11,790 bases of DNA from JAZKSG01 sp036626215 (GCA_036626215.1 JAZKSG010000038.1:1-11790); one strand, 5' to 3'; shown: positions 4,846 through 11,689, counted from the stretch's first letter. The notes: generated by a model from the sequence alone, not told the origin. Program-made: numbers and translations.

Positions 4846-4914
4846 AAACCTGGACAACAGGAGACAGCCGAACAGATGCCAATTCAGCCATATATGCAGA
4901 TAATTATACAGTAG
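4834..4914 (+). other. Possible 26-codon ORF, unrecognised
   Basis: ATG 4834 opens a frame to TAG 4912-4914 whose peptide begins MHAHKPGQQETAEQ and ends in YMQIIIQ, Gln-rich. Its start overlaps the repeat cluster, and no TATA box is positioned for it. It could be a remnant of a longer gene or chance; I recognise no family. Confidence 0.12.
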
Positions 4915-4937
4915 AATCTACACCTAATTAGATAGAA

Positions 4938-4946
4938 AAATATAAA
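4938..4946 (+). promoter_or_regulatory. TATA box of queE
   Basis: AAATATAAA lies about 37 bp before the ATG at 4979, giving a leader of roughly 10 nt. No Shine-Dalgarno site is seen before the start, consistent with a nearly leaderless message. Confidence 0.5.
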
Positions 4947-4978
4947 CCACAAACCAATATAATTTATCTCCACAACAT

Positions 4979-5599
4979 ATGGAAATAACAGAAATATTCT
5001 ATTCTCTTCAAGGAGAAGGAAAATGGACTGGTCAGCCAAATATATTCATCCGAACCAGTGGATGTAACCTAAGATGTAGCTACTGCGATACAAAATATGC
5101 ATATCAACCTGGTGAAAGTAAAACTATAGATGAAATAATAAAAAAAATCTCTAAATACCCCTGCAAACACGTATGTGTCACCGGTGGCGAACCGCTAATA
5201 CAGGATCAAACCTCTGTTTTGATTGATACTTTACTTAAAAACAAATACAAAATCTGTGTTGAAACAAATGGAACCAAATATGTCGATATAATACCTAAAA
5301 ACAAGGATATTTTGATTTCTCTAGACGTAAAATGTCCCTCCTCTAATATGCATAAAAAGATGAGGTTAGAAAACATAAATCTACTACAGGAAAAAGATCA
5401 AATTAAGTTTGTTGTAAAAGATGAAAACGATTACAACTATGCAAAAAACGTTATAGAAAAATATTCCCCTATTTGTGAAGTGTTTATTCAACCCGTCTGG
5501 AAGACAGATTACAAAAAAGTTGTAGAACGGATACTGGAAGATGGACTAAATGTTAGACTTGGTTTACAACTCCATAAAATCATCAAAAACATGAAATAG
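4979..5599 (+). CDS. queE: 7-carboxy-7-deazaguanine synthase (QueE), radical SAM enzyme
   Basis: This 206-residue cytoplasmic enzyme contracts 6-carboxy-tetrahydropterin to 7-carboxy-7-deazaguanine using S-adenosylmethionine and a [4Fe-4S] cluster, a step toward preQ0 for archaeosine (and queuosine) in tRNA. The N-terminus EIFYSLQGEGKWTGQPNIF is the QueE signature for substrate binding. The cluster ligands are C29, C33 and C36 in a CxxxCxxC arrangement (SGCNLRCSYCDTKY), and TGGEPL at 68-73 binds SAM. Length is normal for the family. Start at 4979 fits the conserved N-terminus. It is divergent from the archaellins and 305 bp from psmA, so it is probably its own transcription unit. The other deazaguanine genes (queC, queD, folE) are not in the window. 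AT-rich codon use matches the genes to its right. Confidence 0.93.
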   Translation: MEITEIFYSLQGEGKWTGQPNIFIRTSGCNLRCSYCDTKYAYQPGESKTIDEIIKKISKYPCKHVCVTGGEPLIQDQTSVLIDTLLKNKYKICVETNGTKYVDIIPKNKDILISLDVKCPSSNMHKKMRLENINLLQEKDQIKFVVKDENDYNYAKNVIEKYSPICEVFIQPVWKTDYKKVVERILEDGLNVRLGLQLHKIIKNMK

Positions 5600-5679
5600 A
5601 ATATAAAAGCAGAAAGCTGCCTATATTTTACAGTCACATAAAACTAAAATCCTAAATTTAAAAACCTTAAAAAATCAAA

Positions 5680-5687
5680 TTTTTTTT
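5680..5687 (+). terminator. T8 run after queE
   Basis: Eight T lie about 80 bp past the queE stop, preceded by an A-rich stretch (CTTAAAAAATC) that can pair weakly with it. It is a probable archaeal T-run terminator. Confidence 0.45.
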
Positions 5688-5734
5688 AGCTAAAAAATGA
5701 ATCCAAGGTTTTAAATACATAACTGAGTTTGTGG

Positions 5735-5766
5735 AATCCCTAATACAAGGGATTAACCATATAAAA
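5735..5766 (+). promoter_or_regulatory. Main psmA-operon promoter with adjacent palindrome
   Basis: AATCCCT (5735-5741), a 6-nt loop AATACA and AGGGATT (5748-5754) make a perfect 7-bp inverted repeat that abuts CCATATAAAAGG (5758-5769), a strong archaeal TATA box. Transcription would start near 5788-5792, leaving a leader of about 115 nt before psmA. The palindrome occupies the BRE/upstream position, as an operator would. Confidence 0.5.
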
Positions 5767-5878
5767 GGAAAAAGTTGGTATGGTGGAAACTAATATCATA
5801 AAGTATTTAGACGATAATCCCATTCTAAGTAAAAAAATTTAGATTAAACACAAAGAAAACAATTTAAGGAAATGAAAT

Positions 5879-5902
5879 ATGAGTTTTGAGGTGGAAAATT
5901 AA
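5879..5902 (+). other. Possible upstream mini-ORF overlapping the psmA ribosome binding site
   Basis: ATG 5879 encodes MSFEVEN and stops at 5900-5902, two bases before the psmA ATG. AAGGA about 8 bp upstream could start it, and the psmA Shine-Dalgarno (GAGGTGG) lies inside it. It may couple translation or be chance. Confidence 0.2.
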
Positions 5903-5904
5903 AA

Positions 5905-6630
5905 ATGCAACCGTCGTCAAATATGGCATATGATAGAGCAATAACTGTTTTCTCCCCGGATGGGAGACTGTTTCAGGTTGAATATGCACGTGAAGCAGTA
6001 AAAAGAGGTACAACTACAGTAGGTGTAAAATATAAAACTGGTGTAGTTTTAATTGTAGATAAACGTATAACTTCTAAACTTGTAGAACCCGGCTCTATAG
6101 AAAAAATTTTTGAAATAGATGATCATCTCGGCTGTGCTACATCAGGTTTAGTAGCCGACGCACGTGCTTTGATAGATAGAGCACGGATTGATGCACAGAT
6201 AAACGAAATTACATATGATGAAAAAATTCAGGTTAAAACTCTGGTGAAAGACATCTGTGATTTTAAACAGAAATATACCCAATATGGAGGAGTACGACCA
6301 TTTGGTACCGCCCTCTTGATTGCTGGTGTTGATGACTCAGGTCCACGTTTGTTTTCAACTGATCCCTCTGGGGCTTTAATGGAATATAAAGCAAGTAGCG
6401 AAGGAGCAGGAAGAAACGCCGCTATGGACTTTTTTGAAAGTAATTATAAAAAAGATATGTCACAGGAAGAAGCAATAGAATTAGCTGTTAAAGCCATGGA
6501 GAAAGCTACAGAAGGGAAACTTAATCCAGAAGCTGCAGAAATGGGTATAGTAGATGAGAAAAAGAAATTCCATATCCTTCCTGATAAAAAAACTAAAGAA
6601 TACGTGAAAAATGTGATCGGAGGAAAATAA
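5905..6630 (+). CDS. psmA: 20S proteasome alpha subunit
   Basis: This 241-residue protein forms the outer heptameric rings of the archaeal 20S proteasome. It controls substrate entry and docks the PAN or Cdc48 ATPase; it has no catalytic threonine of its own. The N-terminal gate and H0 helix read MAYDRAITVFSPDGRLFQVE followed by YAREAVKRGTT, the alpha-type signature, and the rest follows the Thermoplasma subunit closely (SGLVADARAL, TQYGGVRPFG, GPRLFSTDPSGA). Length is typical (233-260). ATG 5905 is supported by GAGGTGG 10 bp upstream; an internal ATG at residue 7 would drop only the poorly conserved MQPSSN. It heads the exosome operon, the order found in many euryarchaea. The last codons (GGK-stop) contain the GGAGG site for the next gene, SDO1, which starts one base after the stop. 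Confidence 0.97.
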   Translation: MQPSSNMAYDRAITVFSPDGRLFQVEYAREAVKRGTTTVGVKYKTGVVLIVDKRITSKLVEPGSIEKIFEIDDHLGCATSGLVADARALIDRARIDAQINEITYDEKIQVKTLVKDICDFKQKYTQYGGVRPFGTALLIAGVDDSGPRLFSTDPSGALMEYKASSEGAGRNAAMDFFESNYKKDMSQEEAIELAVKAMEKATEGKLNPEAAEMGIVDEKKKFHILPDKKTKEYVKNVIGGK

Positions 6631-6631
6631 T

Positions 6632-7327
6632 TTGGTTAGTCTGGATGACGCTGTTATCGCTCGTTTAAGTAGACAAGGAGAACATTTCGAGGTTTTAGTC
6701 GACCCATATGCAGCTGCTGATTTAATAGATGGTAAAGACATAGATGTCATTAAAAATCTCGCTATTGACGAAGTTTTCAAAGACGCAAAAAAAGGAATGC
6801 ATGCTTCAGAGGAAACTTTAGAAGAAGCTTTTGGCACCAAAGATGTAGAAGAAATCGCTAAAAAAATTATTGTTAAAGGAGACATACAGCTTACCACTGA
6901 GCAACGTCATAAAATGCAGGATGATAAAAGGAAGAGGATTGTAGAATATATAACCAAGAACGCTATGGACCCAAAAAGTCAATCCCCTCATCCACGTCAA
7001 CGGATAGAAAGAGCGATGAAAGAAGCGAACATCCACGTAGATCCCTTCAAACCTGTACGGGAACAAGTAAAGGAGACAATTGAAGCTATTCGTTCTATCA
7101 TACCTATATCTATGGAACAAGTGCGGGTCTCCGTTAAGATTCCTCCAGAATATACTGGTAAAGCATATGGGGTAGTAAGAAAAATGGGTAACTTAGAACG
7201 TGAGGAATGGCAGTCAGACGGGTCATGGATTGGTATTATACGTATCCCTGCAGGGATGCAGAATAAACTTTATGAAAAACTTAACAATTTAACAAAAGGT
7301 GACGTATCTACAAAAATTTTAAAATGA
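6632..7327 (+). CDS. Ribosome maturation protein SDO1 (SBDS family), TTG start
   Basis: This 231-residue homologue of the human Shwachman-Bodian-Diamond protein and yeast Sdo1 in eukaryotes helps EFL1 release eIF6 from the 60S subunit; in archaea it binds the large subunit and rRNA. The N-terminal FYSH domain (about 1-95) begins MVSLDDAVIARLSRQGEHFE and contains VDPYAAADLIDG and the EVFKDAKKGMHAS block. The middle helical domain carries TKNAMDPKSQSPHPRQRIERA-like SBDS residues, and the C-terminal ferredoxin-like domain spans about 160-231. Length matches archaeal members. The only suitable start is TTG at 6632, one base after the psmA stop, with GGAGG (6619-6623) inside the psmA end. Operon position between psmA and the exosome genes is the classic archaeal arrangement that first suggested an RNA role. 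Confidence 0.95.
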   Translation: MVSLDDAVIARLSRQGEHFEVLVDPYAAADLIDGKDIDVIKNLAIDEVFKDAKKGMHASEETLEEAFGTKDVEEIAKKIIVKGDIQLTTEQRHKMQDDKRKRIVEYITKNAMDPKSQSPHPRQRIERAMKEANIHVDPFKPVREQVKETIEAIRSIIPISMEQVRVSVKIPPEYTGKAYGVVRKMGNLEREEWQSDGSWIGIIRIPAGMQNKLYEKLNNLTKGDVSTKILK

Positions 7328-7332
7328 AGATG

Positions 7333-7363
7333 TTTTTTAATAGAATAGTCAAATTAATTATTT
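7333..7363 (+). promoter_or_regulatory. Short T-rich gap between SDO1 and rrp4
   Basis: The 48-bp gap holds a T6 run (7333-7338) and AT-rich blocks that could act as a weak terminator or internal promoter; AGGGGT at 7364-7369 is the rrp4 ribosome binding site. Evidence for either role is weak. Confidence 0.2.
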
Positions 7364-7375
7364 TAGGGGTTTTTT

Positions 7376-8050
7376 ATGGCAGAAAAAAAACGTGAAATAG
7401 TTATACCTAGTCAACTGTTAGGTGAAGTCAAACGCGATAAACCAGGTTCAGGTACTTTTGTAGAGAAAGGTAAAATATATGCTGAAAACATTGGTATTCT
7501 CAACAAAAGATCAGGATACATAAACGTGGTTCCGTTAAAAGGAAAGTATAATCCTATTGAGGATGATCTTGTCATAGGCATAGTCGATAAGCCTATGTCA
7601 TCCTGTTGGCTCGTCGACATCAACGGCCCATATCCGGCGCTTTTACATGTAAACGAGGTACCTTGGGATGTAGATTTCAACGAAACCACAAAGTATTTAA
7701 ACGCTGGTGATTGCATAATGGCAAAAGTTTCAGAAGTGGATCATGAAAAAAAAGTGCAGATAACTATGAATGATAGAAACTTAGCCAAAATCAACGAAGG
7801 CTTAGTTATAGATGTAGAGCCGACTAAGATCCCAAGAATTATTGGCCGAAAAGGATCAATGATTCAACTGTTAAAAAAATATACCCGTTGCCGTGTGAAG
7901 GTTGGCCGTAATGGCCGTATATGGGTTGAAGGCAACGAAGAAGGTATCGAAAAAGTTAGAAAAGCTATTCGTATGATAGAAGATGAATCATTATCTTTTG
8001 GTTTAACAGATAGAGTAGAAAAAATGTTAAAAAATCAGGATAAAAATTAA
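7376..8050 (+). CDS. rrp4: Exosome RNA-binding cap subunit Rrp4
   Basis: Rrp4 forms, with Csl4, the trimeric cap on the archaeal exosome and feeds RNA into the Rrp41/Rrp42 ring for 3'-5' phosphorolysis or tailing. The 224 residues follow the family layout: an N-terminal domain (1-60) with KREIVIPSQLLGE and GSGTF; an S1 beta-barrel (about 62-135) with LVIGIVDKPMSSCWLVDING and AKVSEVDHEKKVQITM; and a KH domain with the GxxG loop GRKG at 157-160 (PRIIGRKGSMIQLL) and GRNGRIWVEG. Start ATG 7376 has AGGGG upstream. It lies 48 bp after SDO1 and 38 bp before rrp41. Confidence 0.95.
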   Translation: MAEKKREIVIPSQLLGEVKRDKPGSGTFVEKGKIYAENIGILNKRSGYINVVPLKGKYNPIEDDLVIGIVDKPMSSCWLVDINGPYPALLHVNEVPWDVDFNETTKYLNAGDCIMAKVSEVDHEKKVQITMNDRNLAKINEGLVIDVEPTKIPRIIGRKGSMIQLLKKYTRCRVKVGRNGRIWVEGNEEGIEKVRKAIRMIEDESLSFGLTDRVEKMLKNQDKN

Positions 8051-8053
8051 AAA

Positions 8054-8064
8054 GAGATATAATA
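8054..8064 (+). promoter_or_regulatory. Possible internal TATA box for rrp41
   Basis: GAGATATAATA is centred about 29 bp before the rrp41 ATG (8089), and that start lacks a Shine-Dalgarno site at normal distance. The pair fits a leaderless internal transcript for the exosome core, separate from the psmA message. Confidence 0.35.
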
Positions 8065-8088
8065 ATCTAATAGGACGTGTAATATAAG

Positions 8089-8820
8089 ATGGAATCAGAC
8101 ATTAAATTAATGAATTCGGATGGAAAGAGACAAGACGGAAGGAAACCTGAAGATCTCCGTGAAGTAAAAATTGAAGTAGGTGTACTCCATCGAGCTGAAG
8201 GCAGCTGCTACCTTGAATGGGGCGGTAACAAAGTTATAGCTGCTGTATACGGCCCTCGAGAGGCTATACCTAGACATATACAGGATCCTACTCAGGCAAT
8301 CATAAACGCTCGTTACAACATGGCGGCTTTCAGCGTCGACGATAGAAAAAGACCTGGGCCAGATAGACGTAGCAGAGAAATATCAAAGGTGACATCAGAG
8401 GCTATCCAAAAAGTAGTGTTAACCGGTCGTTTCCCCAGAGCAGCTATCGATGTAAACATTGAAATACTTGAGGCAGAAGCAGGAACACGATGTGCAGGAT
8501 TAACCGCCGCTGGAGTAGCGCTAGCCGACGCAGGTATCCCCATGAAAGATATACCTGTAGCTTGTGCAGCTGGAAAAATAGCAGATACAGTAGTTCTTGA
8601 TTTAGGGAAAGAAGAAGATCAATATGGACAGGCAGATCTACCTATAGCGATATCCCCTCGTACAGATGAAATACTATTACTACAGATGGATGGACATCTA
8701 ACCGAAGAGGAATTTAATCAAGCACTTGATATGGCTATAAAAGGATGTCACACCGTATCTGAGATTCAAAAGAAAGCACTTTTAAACAGATATCAATCAG
8801 ATAAAAAGGGAGGAAAATAA
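8089..8820 (+). CDS. rrp41: Exosome catalytic subunit Rrp41 (RNase PH fold)
   Basis: This is the active phosphorolytic subunit of the archaeal exosome; three Rrp41-Rrp42 pairs form the hexameric ring, and Rrp41 degrades RNA 3'-5' with phosphate or adds tails from NDPs. The 243 residues show the RNase PH family blocks: DGRKPEDLREVKIEVGVL, RAEGSCYLEWGGNKVIAAVYGPRE, the RNA/phosphate-binding arginines in RRSREISKVTSEAI, and AEAGTRCAGLTAAGVALADAG. The catalytic aspartate is D183 in GQADLPIA (equivalent to D182 of Sulfolobus Rrp41). Length is normal. The ATG at 8089 matches the family start but has no near Shine-Dalgarno; a possible internal promoter precedes it. The gene ends GGK-stop, its GGAGG serving rrp42 3 bp further on. 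Confidence 0.97.
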   Translation: MESDIKLMNSDGKRQDGRKPEDLREVKIEVGVLHRAEGSCYLEWGGNKVIAAVYGPREAIPRHIQDPTQAIINARYNMAAFSVDDRKRPGPDRRSREISKVTSEAIQKVVLTGRFPRAAIDVNIEILEAEAGTRCAGLTAAGVALADAGIPMKDIPVACAAGKIADTVVLDLGKEEDQYGQADLPIAISPRTDEILLLQMDGHLTEEEFNQALDMAIKGCHTVSEIQKKALLNRYQSDKKGGK

Positions 8821-8823
8821 ATT

Positions 8824-9618
8824 ATGAGTATAACTCCGTCGATAAAACGTGATCACCTTGAAAACCTTGCAAAAAAAGGAAAAAGAGTTGATGGAAGAAA
8901 ATTCAATGAATTTAGAGAGATACAGATAGAGCCAGGTGTTATATCTCGTGCAGAAGGATCTGCAAAAGTAAAAATAGGTAACACCCAAGTGATGGCCGGA
9001 ATCAAAATGGATGTAGGTGAACCTTATCCAGATACACCGGATGAAGGAGTTATGACTACAGCTGCAGAATTAATTCCTCTTGCTTCACCTGATTTTGAAG
9101 CAGGGCCACCACGTGAAGATGCCATCGAACTAGCTCGTGTAGTAGATCGAGGAATAAGAGAGGCAAACGTTATAGAATTCGACAAACTATGTATAGAAGA
9201 AGGAGAAAAGATATGGATATCTTTTATAGATCTACATGTATTAGACTACGATGGAAACCTTTTTGATGCTTGTTCACTAGCAGCTTTAGCAGCATTATTT
9301 ACTACAACGGTGCCAGCGGAACGGTTTGAACTAGGTGAAGATTATCCAATACCACTAAAAGAAAACCCACCGATTTCATGTACATCAGTTAAATTCGGAG
9401 AAAACGTGGTTATAGATCCATGTCTAGACGAAGATGAAATAGCTGAAGCTAGATTAACGGTATCTACCGATGAAAATGGAGATATAAGAGCTATGCAGAA
9501 AGGTTTAAATGGAAGTTTCAGTGTTGACGAGATAAAAAAAGTTATGAAAAACTCCATCGAGAATAGTAAAAAAATACGTAAACAACTGTATAAAAGCGTG
9601 GGAATAAACAATGGCTAA
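8824..9618 (+). CDS. rrp42: Exosome structural subunit Rrp42 (inactive RNase PH fold)
   Basis: Rrp42 is the non-catalytic partner of Rrp41 in the exosome ring, needed for RNA binding and ring assembly. The 264 residues show the RNase PH layout with Rrp42-type blocks: KRVDGRKFNEFREIQIEPGV, SRAEGSAKVKIGNTQVMAGIK, the PDTPDEGVM stretch, PPREDAIELARVVDRGIRE, and DACSLAALAAL. The aspartate that is catalytic in Rrp41 is not preserved in the same motif here (ENVVIDPCLDEDE), as expected for Rrp42. GGGAGG 10 bp upstream of ATG 8824 lies inside rrp41's last codons, so translation of the two partners is probably coupled, suiting a 1:1 complex. The 3' end overlaps rpl37ae by 8 bp. Confidence 0.96.
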   Translation: MSITPSIKRDHLENLAKKGKRVDGRKFNEFREIQIEPGVISRAEGSAKVKIGNTQVMAGIKMDVGEPYPDTPDEGVMTTAAELIPLASPDFEAGPPREDAIELARVVDRGIREANVIEFDKLCIEEGEKIWISFIDLHVLDYDGNLFDACSLAALAALFTTTVPAERFELGEDYPIPLKENPPISCTSVKFGENVVIDPCLDEDEIAEARLTVSTDENGDIRAMQKGLNGSFSVDEIKKVMKNSIENSKKIRKQLYKSVGINNG

Positions 9619-9913
9619 AAGAACAAAAAAAGTAGGACCATCAGGTAGATTCCAAAGCAGATATGGTGTTAGACCTCGAACACGGGTTAGAAACATCGAA
9701 AAAATACAGAGAGCAAAACATAAATGCCCTAGTTGCGGTCATAAAAAAGTTAAAAGAGTAAGCACAGGTATATGGCAATGTAGGAAATGCGAAAACAAGT
9801 TTGCCGGTGGAGCATATACACCAACTACAGAGACAGGACGAAACGTCAAAAAGATGCTGCGTGGAGAAATCGATGAAACACCCGCTATGCCTGACGAAGA
9901 ACTAGAAGAATAA
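9611..9913 (+). CDS. rpl37ae: Large-subunit ribosomal protein L37Ae (eL43)
   Basis: This 100-residue zinc-ribbon protein of the 50S subunit is shared by archaea and eukaryotes. The N-terminus MAKRTKKVGPSGRFQSRYGV is rich in basic residues for rRNA binding. The zinc ligands are C39, C42, C57 and C60 (CPSCGHKKV ... WQCRKC), followed by FAGGAYTPTTETG, a typical eL43 block. The acidic tail (DETPAMPDEELEE) is somewhat longer than in many homologues. It overlaps rrp42 by 8 bp, so it belongs to the same message and is likely coupled. The same order (rrp42-rpl37ae-rpoP) is known in other euryarchaea. Confidence 0.96.
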   Translation: MAKRTKKVGPSGRFQSRYGVRPRTRVRNIEKIQRAKHKCPSCGHKKVKRVSTGIWQCRKCENKFAGGAYTPTTETGRNVKKMLRGEIDETPAMPDEELEE

Positions 9914-9944
9914 AATAGTTTTAGCTGAGGTGAAAAATAGATTT

Positions 9945-10085
9945 ATGCCTGGTTACAAATGTGGTTTATGTAAAAAAAGCGTAAAATTTGATGTGAAAAA
10001 CATCGGTATGCAATGTCCCTACTGTGGAAGTAAACTATTTTATAAAGAGCGCCCTACAGTAGCCAAAAAAATAAAATCCAAATAA
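9945..10085 (+). CDS. rpoP: DNA-directed RNA polymerase subunit P (Rpb12/Rpc10-like)
   Basis: This 46-residue zinc-binding subunit of the archaeal RNA polymerase corresponds to eukaryotic Rpb12 and helps hold the Rpo3/Rpo10/Rpo11 assembly platform. The peptide is MPGYKCGLCKKSVKF, then QCPYCGSKLFYKERP, then a basic tail. The zinc ligands are C6/C9 and C24/C27, and CPYCG...L.YK.RP is the family signature. Length fits (usually 44-50). GAGGTGA (9927-9933) lies 11 bp before ATG 9945. It follows rpl37ae by 31 bp and is followed by a T7 run (10093-10099), the likely end of the operon. It is short enough to be missed by gene finders. Confidence 0.93.
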   Translation: MPGYKCGLCKKSVKFDVKNIGMQCPYCGSKLFYKERPTVAKKIKSK

Positions 10086-10092
10086 AACGTTA

Positions 10093-10099
10093 TTTTTTT
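10093..10099 (+). terminator. T7 run after rpoP
   Basis: TATTTTTTTATTAT begins 6 bp after the rpoP stop. It is a likely T-run terminator of the psmA-rpoP operon, with possible read-through into the next gene 50-60 bp on. Confidence 0.45.
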
Positions 10100-10148
10100 A
10101 TTATATCTTCAATCTAAACTCTTTTCTTTGATTTTAAGGACAAAAAAG

Positions 10149-10388
10149 ATGAAAAAAGCAGAGATAAAAATAACTTTTGACAATGAAGATGACGCTAAAC
10201 TCATAGCGGATTCAATACAGCCTGAGATAGAACAAAGGATACCCAAAACCAATGTTGAAGCAAAAACAATTCAAAAAAAGTTTTTTATCACAATCAAGGC
10301 AGAAGATCTCAGTTCTTTAAGAGCAGCCTGTAATTCTTATCTAAAATGGATAAAAACAGCTTATCAGGTAGAAAAAATAAAAAAATAA
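10149..10388 (+). CDS. Pcc1-like KEOPS subunit
   Basis: Pcc1 is the dimerising subunit of KEOPS, the complex with Kae1, Bud32 and Cgi121 that adds threonylcarbamoyl to A37 of ANN-decoding tRNAs. From ATG 10149 the product is 79 residues, the usual archaeal Pcc1 size. It has an N-terminal strand KKAEIKITFDNEDDAKLIAD, a central variable part, then ITIKAEDLSSLRAACNSYLKWI, the motif by which the family is known (AED...LRA..NSYL.W). An upstream in-frame TTG at 10128 would add seven residues; I prefer ATG 10149 because AAGGA (10136-10140) lies 8 bp before it. In many euryarchaea pcc1 follows rpoP in this same operon. Its stop is only 7 bp from the convergent purA stop. Confidence in the family is good but rests on a short motif. 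Confidence 0.82.
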   Translation: MKKAEIKITFDNEDDAKLIADSIQPEIEQRIPKTNVEAKTIQKKFFITIKAEDLSSLRAACNSYLKWIKTAYQVEKIKK

Positions 10389-10389
10389 A

Positions 10390-10397
10390 TTTTTTTT
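10390..10397. terminator. T8 run between convergent pcc1 and purA
   Basis: Eight T on the plus strand lie directly after the pcc1 stop and overlap the purA stop codon. It can end pcc1 transcription. On the purA side the equivalent T-tracts are formed by the A-rich end of pcc1 (10376-10389). Confidence 0.45.
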
Positions 10398-11661
10398 ATA
10401 ACTGAATAGTTTCTTCTCGATCTGGACCAATTGATACCAAAGATATTGGTATATCCAATTTTTGTTCTATGAAGGAAATATATCGCTGAGTAGCCTCTGG
10501 AAGATCTTCTAAAGACTGAGGAGAACTCTGGAATTCATCCCAACCTTCAAACTCTTCATAAACTGGTATACATCTCTCAACTTGATTGATATCTGCAGGG
10601 AAATAATCAATTTTTTTACCATCTAACTTATAGGCGGTACATATTTTTACTTTGTCTAAACCGTTTAAAACATCAAGTTTAGTCAACGCTATCTGTGTTA
10701 CACCAGATATTTTACAGGAATGATTTACTACCACCAAGTCTAGCCATCCGCAACGACGAGGGCGACTAGTAGTTGTACCAAACTCATGTCCTTTCTCTTG
10801 TAGATGTTTACCGTTTTCATCAGAAAGCTCTGTAGGCAAAGGACCTTCTCCAACCCTGGTGGTATACGCCTTAACGATACCTATAATTTCATCTAAAACA
10901 GAGGGAGACACTCCTACTCCGATGCTTGCACCACCTGCTACGGTATGAGATGAAGTAGTATATGGATAAGTGCCAAAATCTACGTCTAACATGGTACCTT
11001 GGGCGCCTTCAAATAAAACGTTTTTACCCTCTTTTATAGCCTGATTGAGTTCAACATGTGTCCTCGTAATATATTCCCTTAGTTTCTTCCCTTGTTGGAG
11101 ATAATCCTTTAAAAGCTGTTTTTTATCAATTTTTTCATCAATGTTATAGACATCATATAATCGTTGTTTAACCGGTATTATTCTATCCAGTTTTTCTTTC
11201 AATGTCTGTCTATCTAGAAGATCTATTGCTCTTATTCCTTTACGAGCTATTTTATCACTGTAACAAGGACCGATACCTCTTTGGGTGGTACCAATTTTTT
11301 TATCTCCTCTTAATTTTTCTTCTGCTCCATCCAGTTTTTTATGATAAGGCATAATTATATTGACACGGTCACTTATCAAAAGATGTGGTTTGATTCCTCT
11401 CTCTTTTAAACTTTCTATCTCTTCATTTAGAATCTTTGGGTCGAGTGCTACACCGTTACCTATCACACCGGTTTTACCCTGTATAACTCCAGAAGGAGTC
11501 ACGTGTAGCTTATAAATTTCGTCACCCACTTTTATGGTATGCCCGGCGTTATTGCCCCCATGGAATCTTACAACGTAATCTGCATCTTTTGAATGATAGT
11601 CTACAACTTTTCCTTTTCCTTCATCACCCCATTGGGTTCCAACTACTAAGTTTACAGTCAT
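10396..11661 (-). CDS. purA: Adenylosuccinate synthetase
   Basis: This 421-residue enzyme joins IMP and aspartate using GTP to make adenylosuccinate, the first committed step to AMP, in the cytoplasm. The N-terminal GTPase-like loop reads GTQWGDEGKGK at 8-18 with the catalytic D13, and the second catalytic residue is H41 in HGGNNAGHT. Both fall at the same numbers as in E. coli. Further signatures are GTTQRGIGPCYSDK, QGTMLDVDFGTYPYTTSSHT (IMP binding) and TTTSRPRRCGWLD. Length is close to the bacterial/eukaryotic form (about 430), longer than the roughly 340-residue form of some hyperthermophilic archaea. ATG 11661 fits the family start. It is convergent with pcc1 and not part of the superoperon; it has its own TATA box upstream. 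Confidence 0.97.
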   Translation of the reverse strand: MTVNLVVGTQWGDEGKGKVVDYHSKDADYVVRFHGGNNAGHTIKVGDEIYKLHVTPSGVIQGKTGVIGNGVALDPKILNEEIESLKERGIKPHLLISDRVNIIMPYHKKLDGAEEKLRGDKKIGTTQRGIGPCYSDKIARKGIRAIDLLDRQTLKEKLDRIIPVKQRLYDVYNIDEKIDKKQLLKDYLQQGKKLREYITRTHVELNQAIKEGKNVLFEGAQGTMLDVDFGTYPYTTSSHTVAGGASIGVGVSPSVLDEIIGIVKAYTTRVGEGPLPTELSDENGKHLQEKGHEFGTTTSRPRRCGWLDLVVVNHSCKISGVTQIALTKLDVLNGLDKVKICTAYKLDGKKIDYFPADINQVERCIPVYEEFEGWDEFQSSPQSLEDLPEATQRYISFIEQKLDIPISLVSIGPDREETIQL

Positions 11662-11689
11662 TTTTTTACAATATCCCCTATAGCATCAT

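Larger units (their letters stand above)
5600..5904. other. 305-bp intergenic region between queE and psmA
   Basis: The region holds a T-run terminator for queE (5680-5687), a TATA-like TTTTAAATA (5709-5717), a palindrome (5735-5754), a stronger TATA box (5757-5766), two tiny frames (5780-5842, 20 codons; 5879-5902, 7 codons) and the psmA ribosome binding site (5888-5894). I see no recognisable gene or structured RNA family. Confidence 0.5.

Noticed and set aside
5780..5842. Twenty-codon frame MVETNIIKYLDD... in the psmA leader.
   Set aside because: The predicted transcript start (about 5788) lies inside it, and no ribosome binding site is properly spaced; not listed as a gene.
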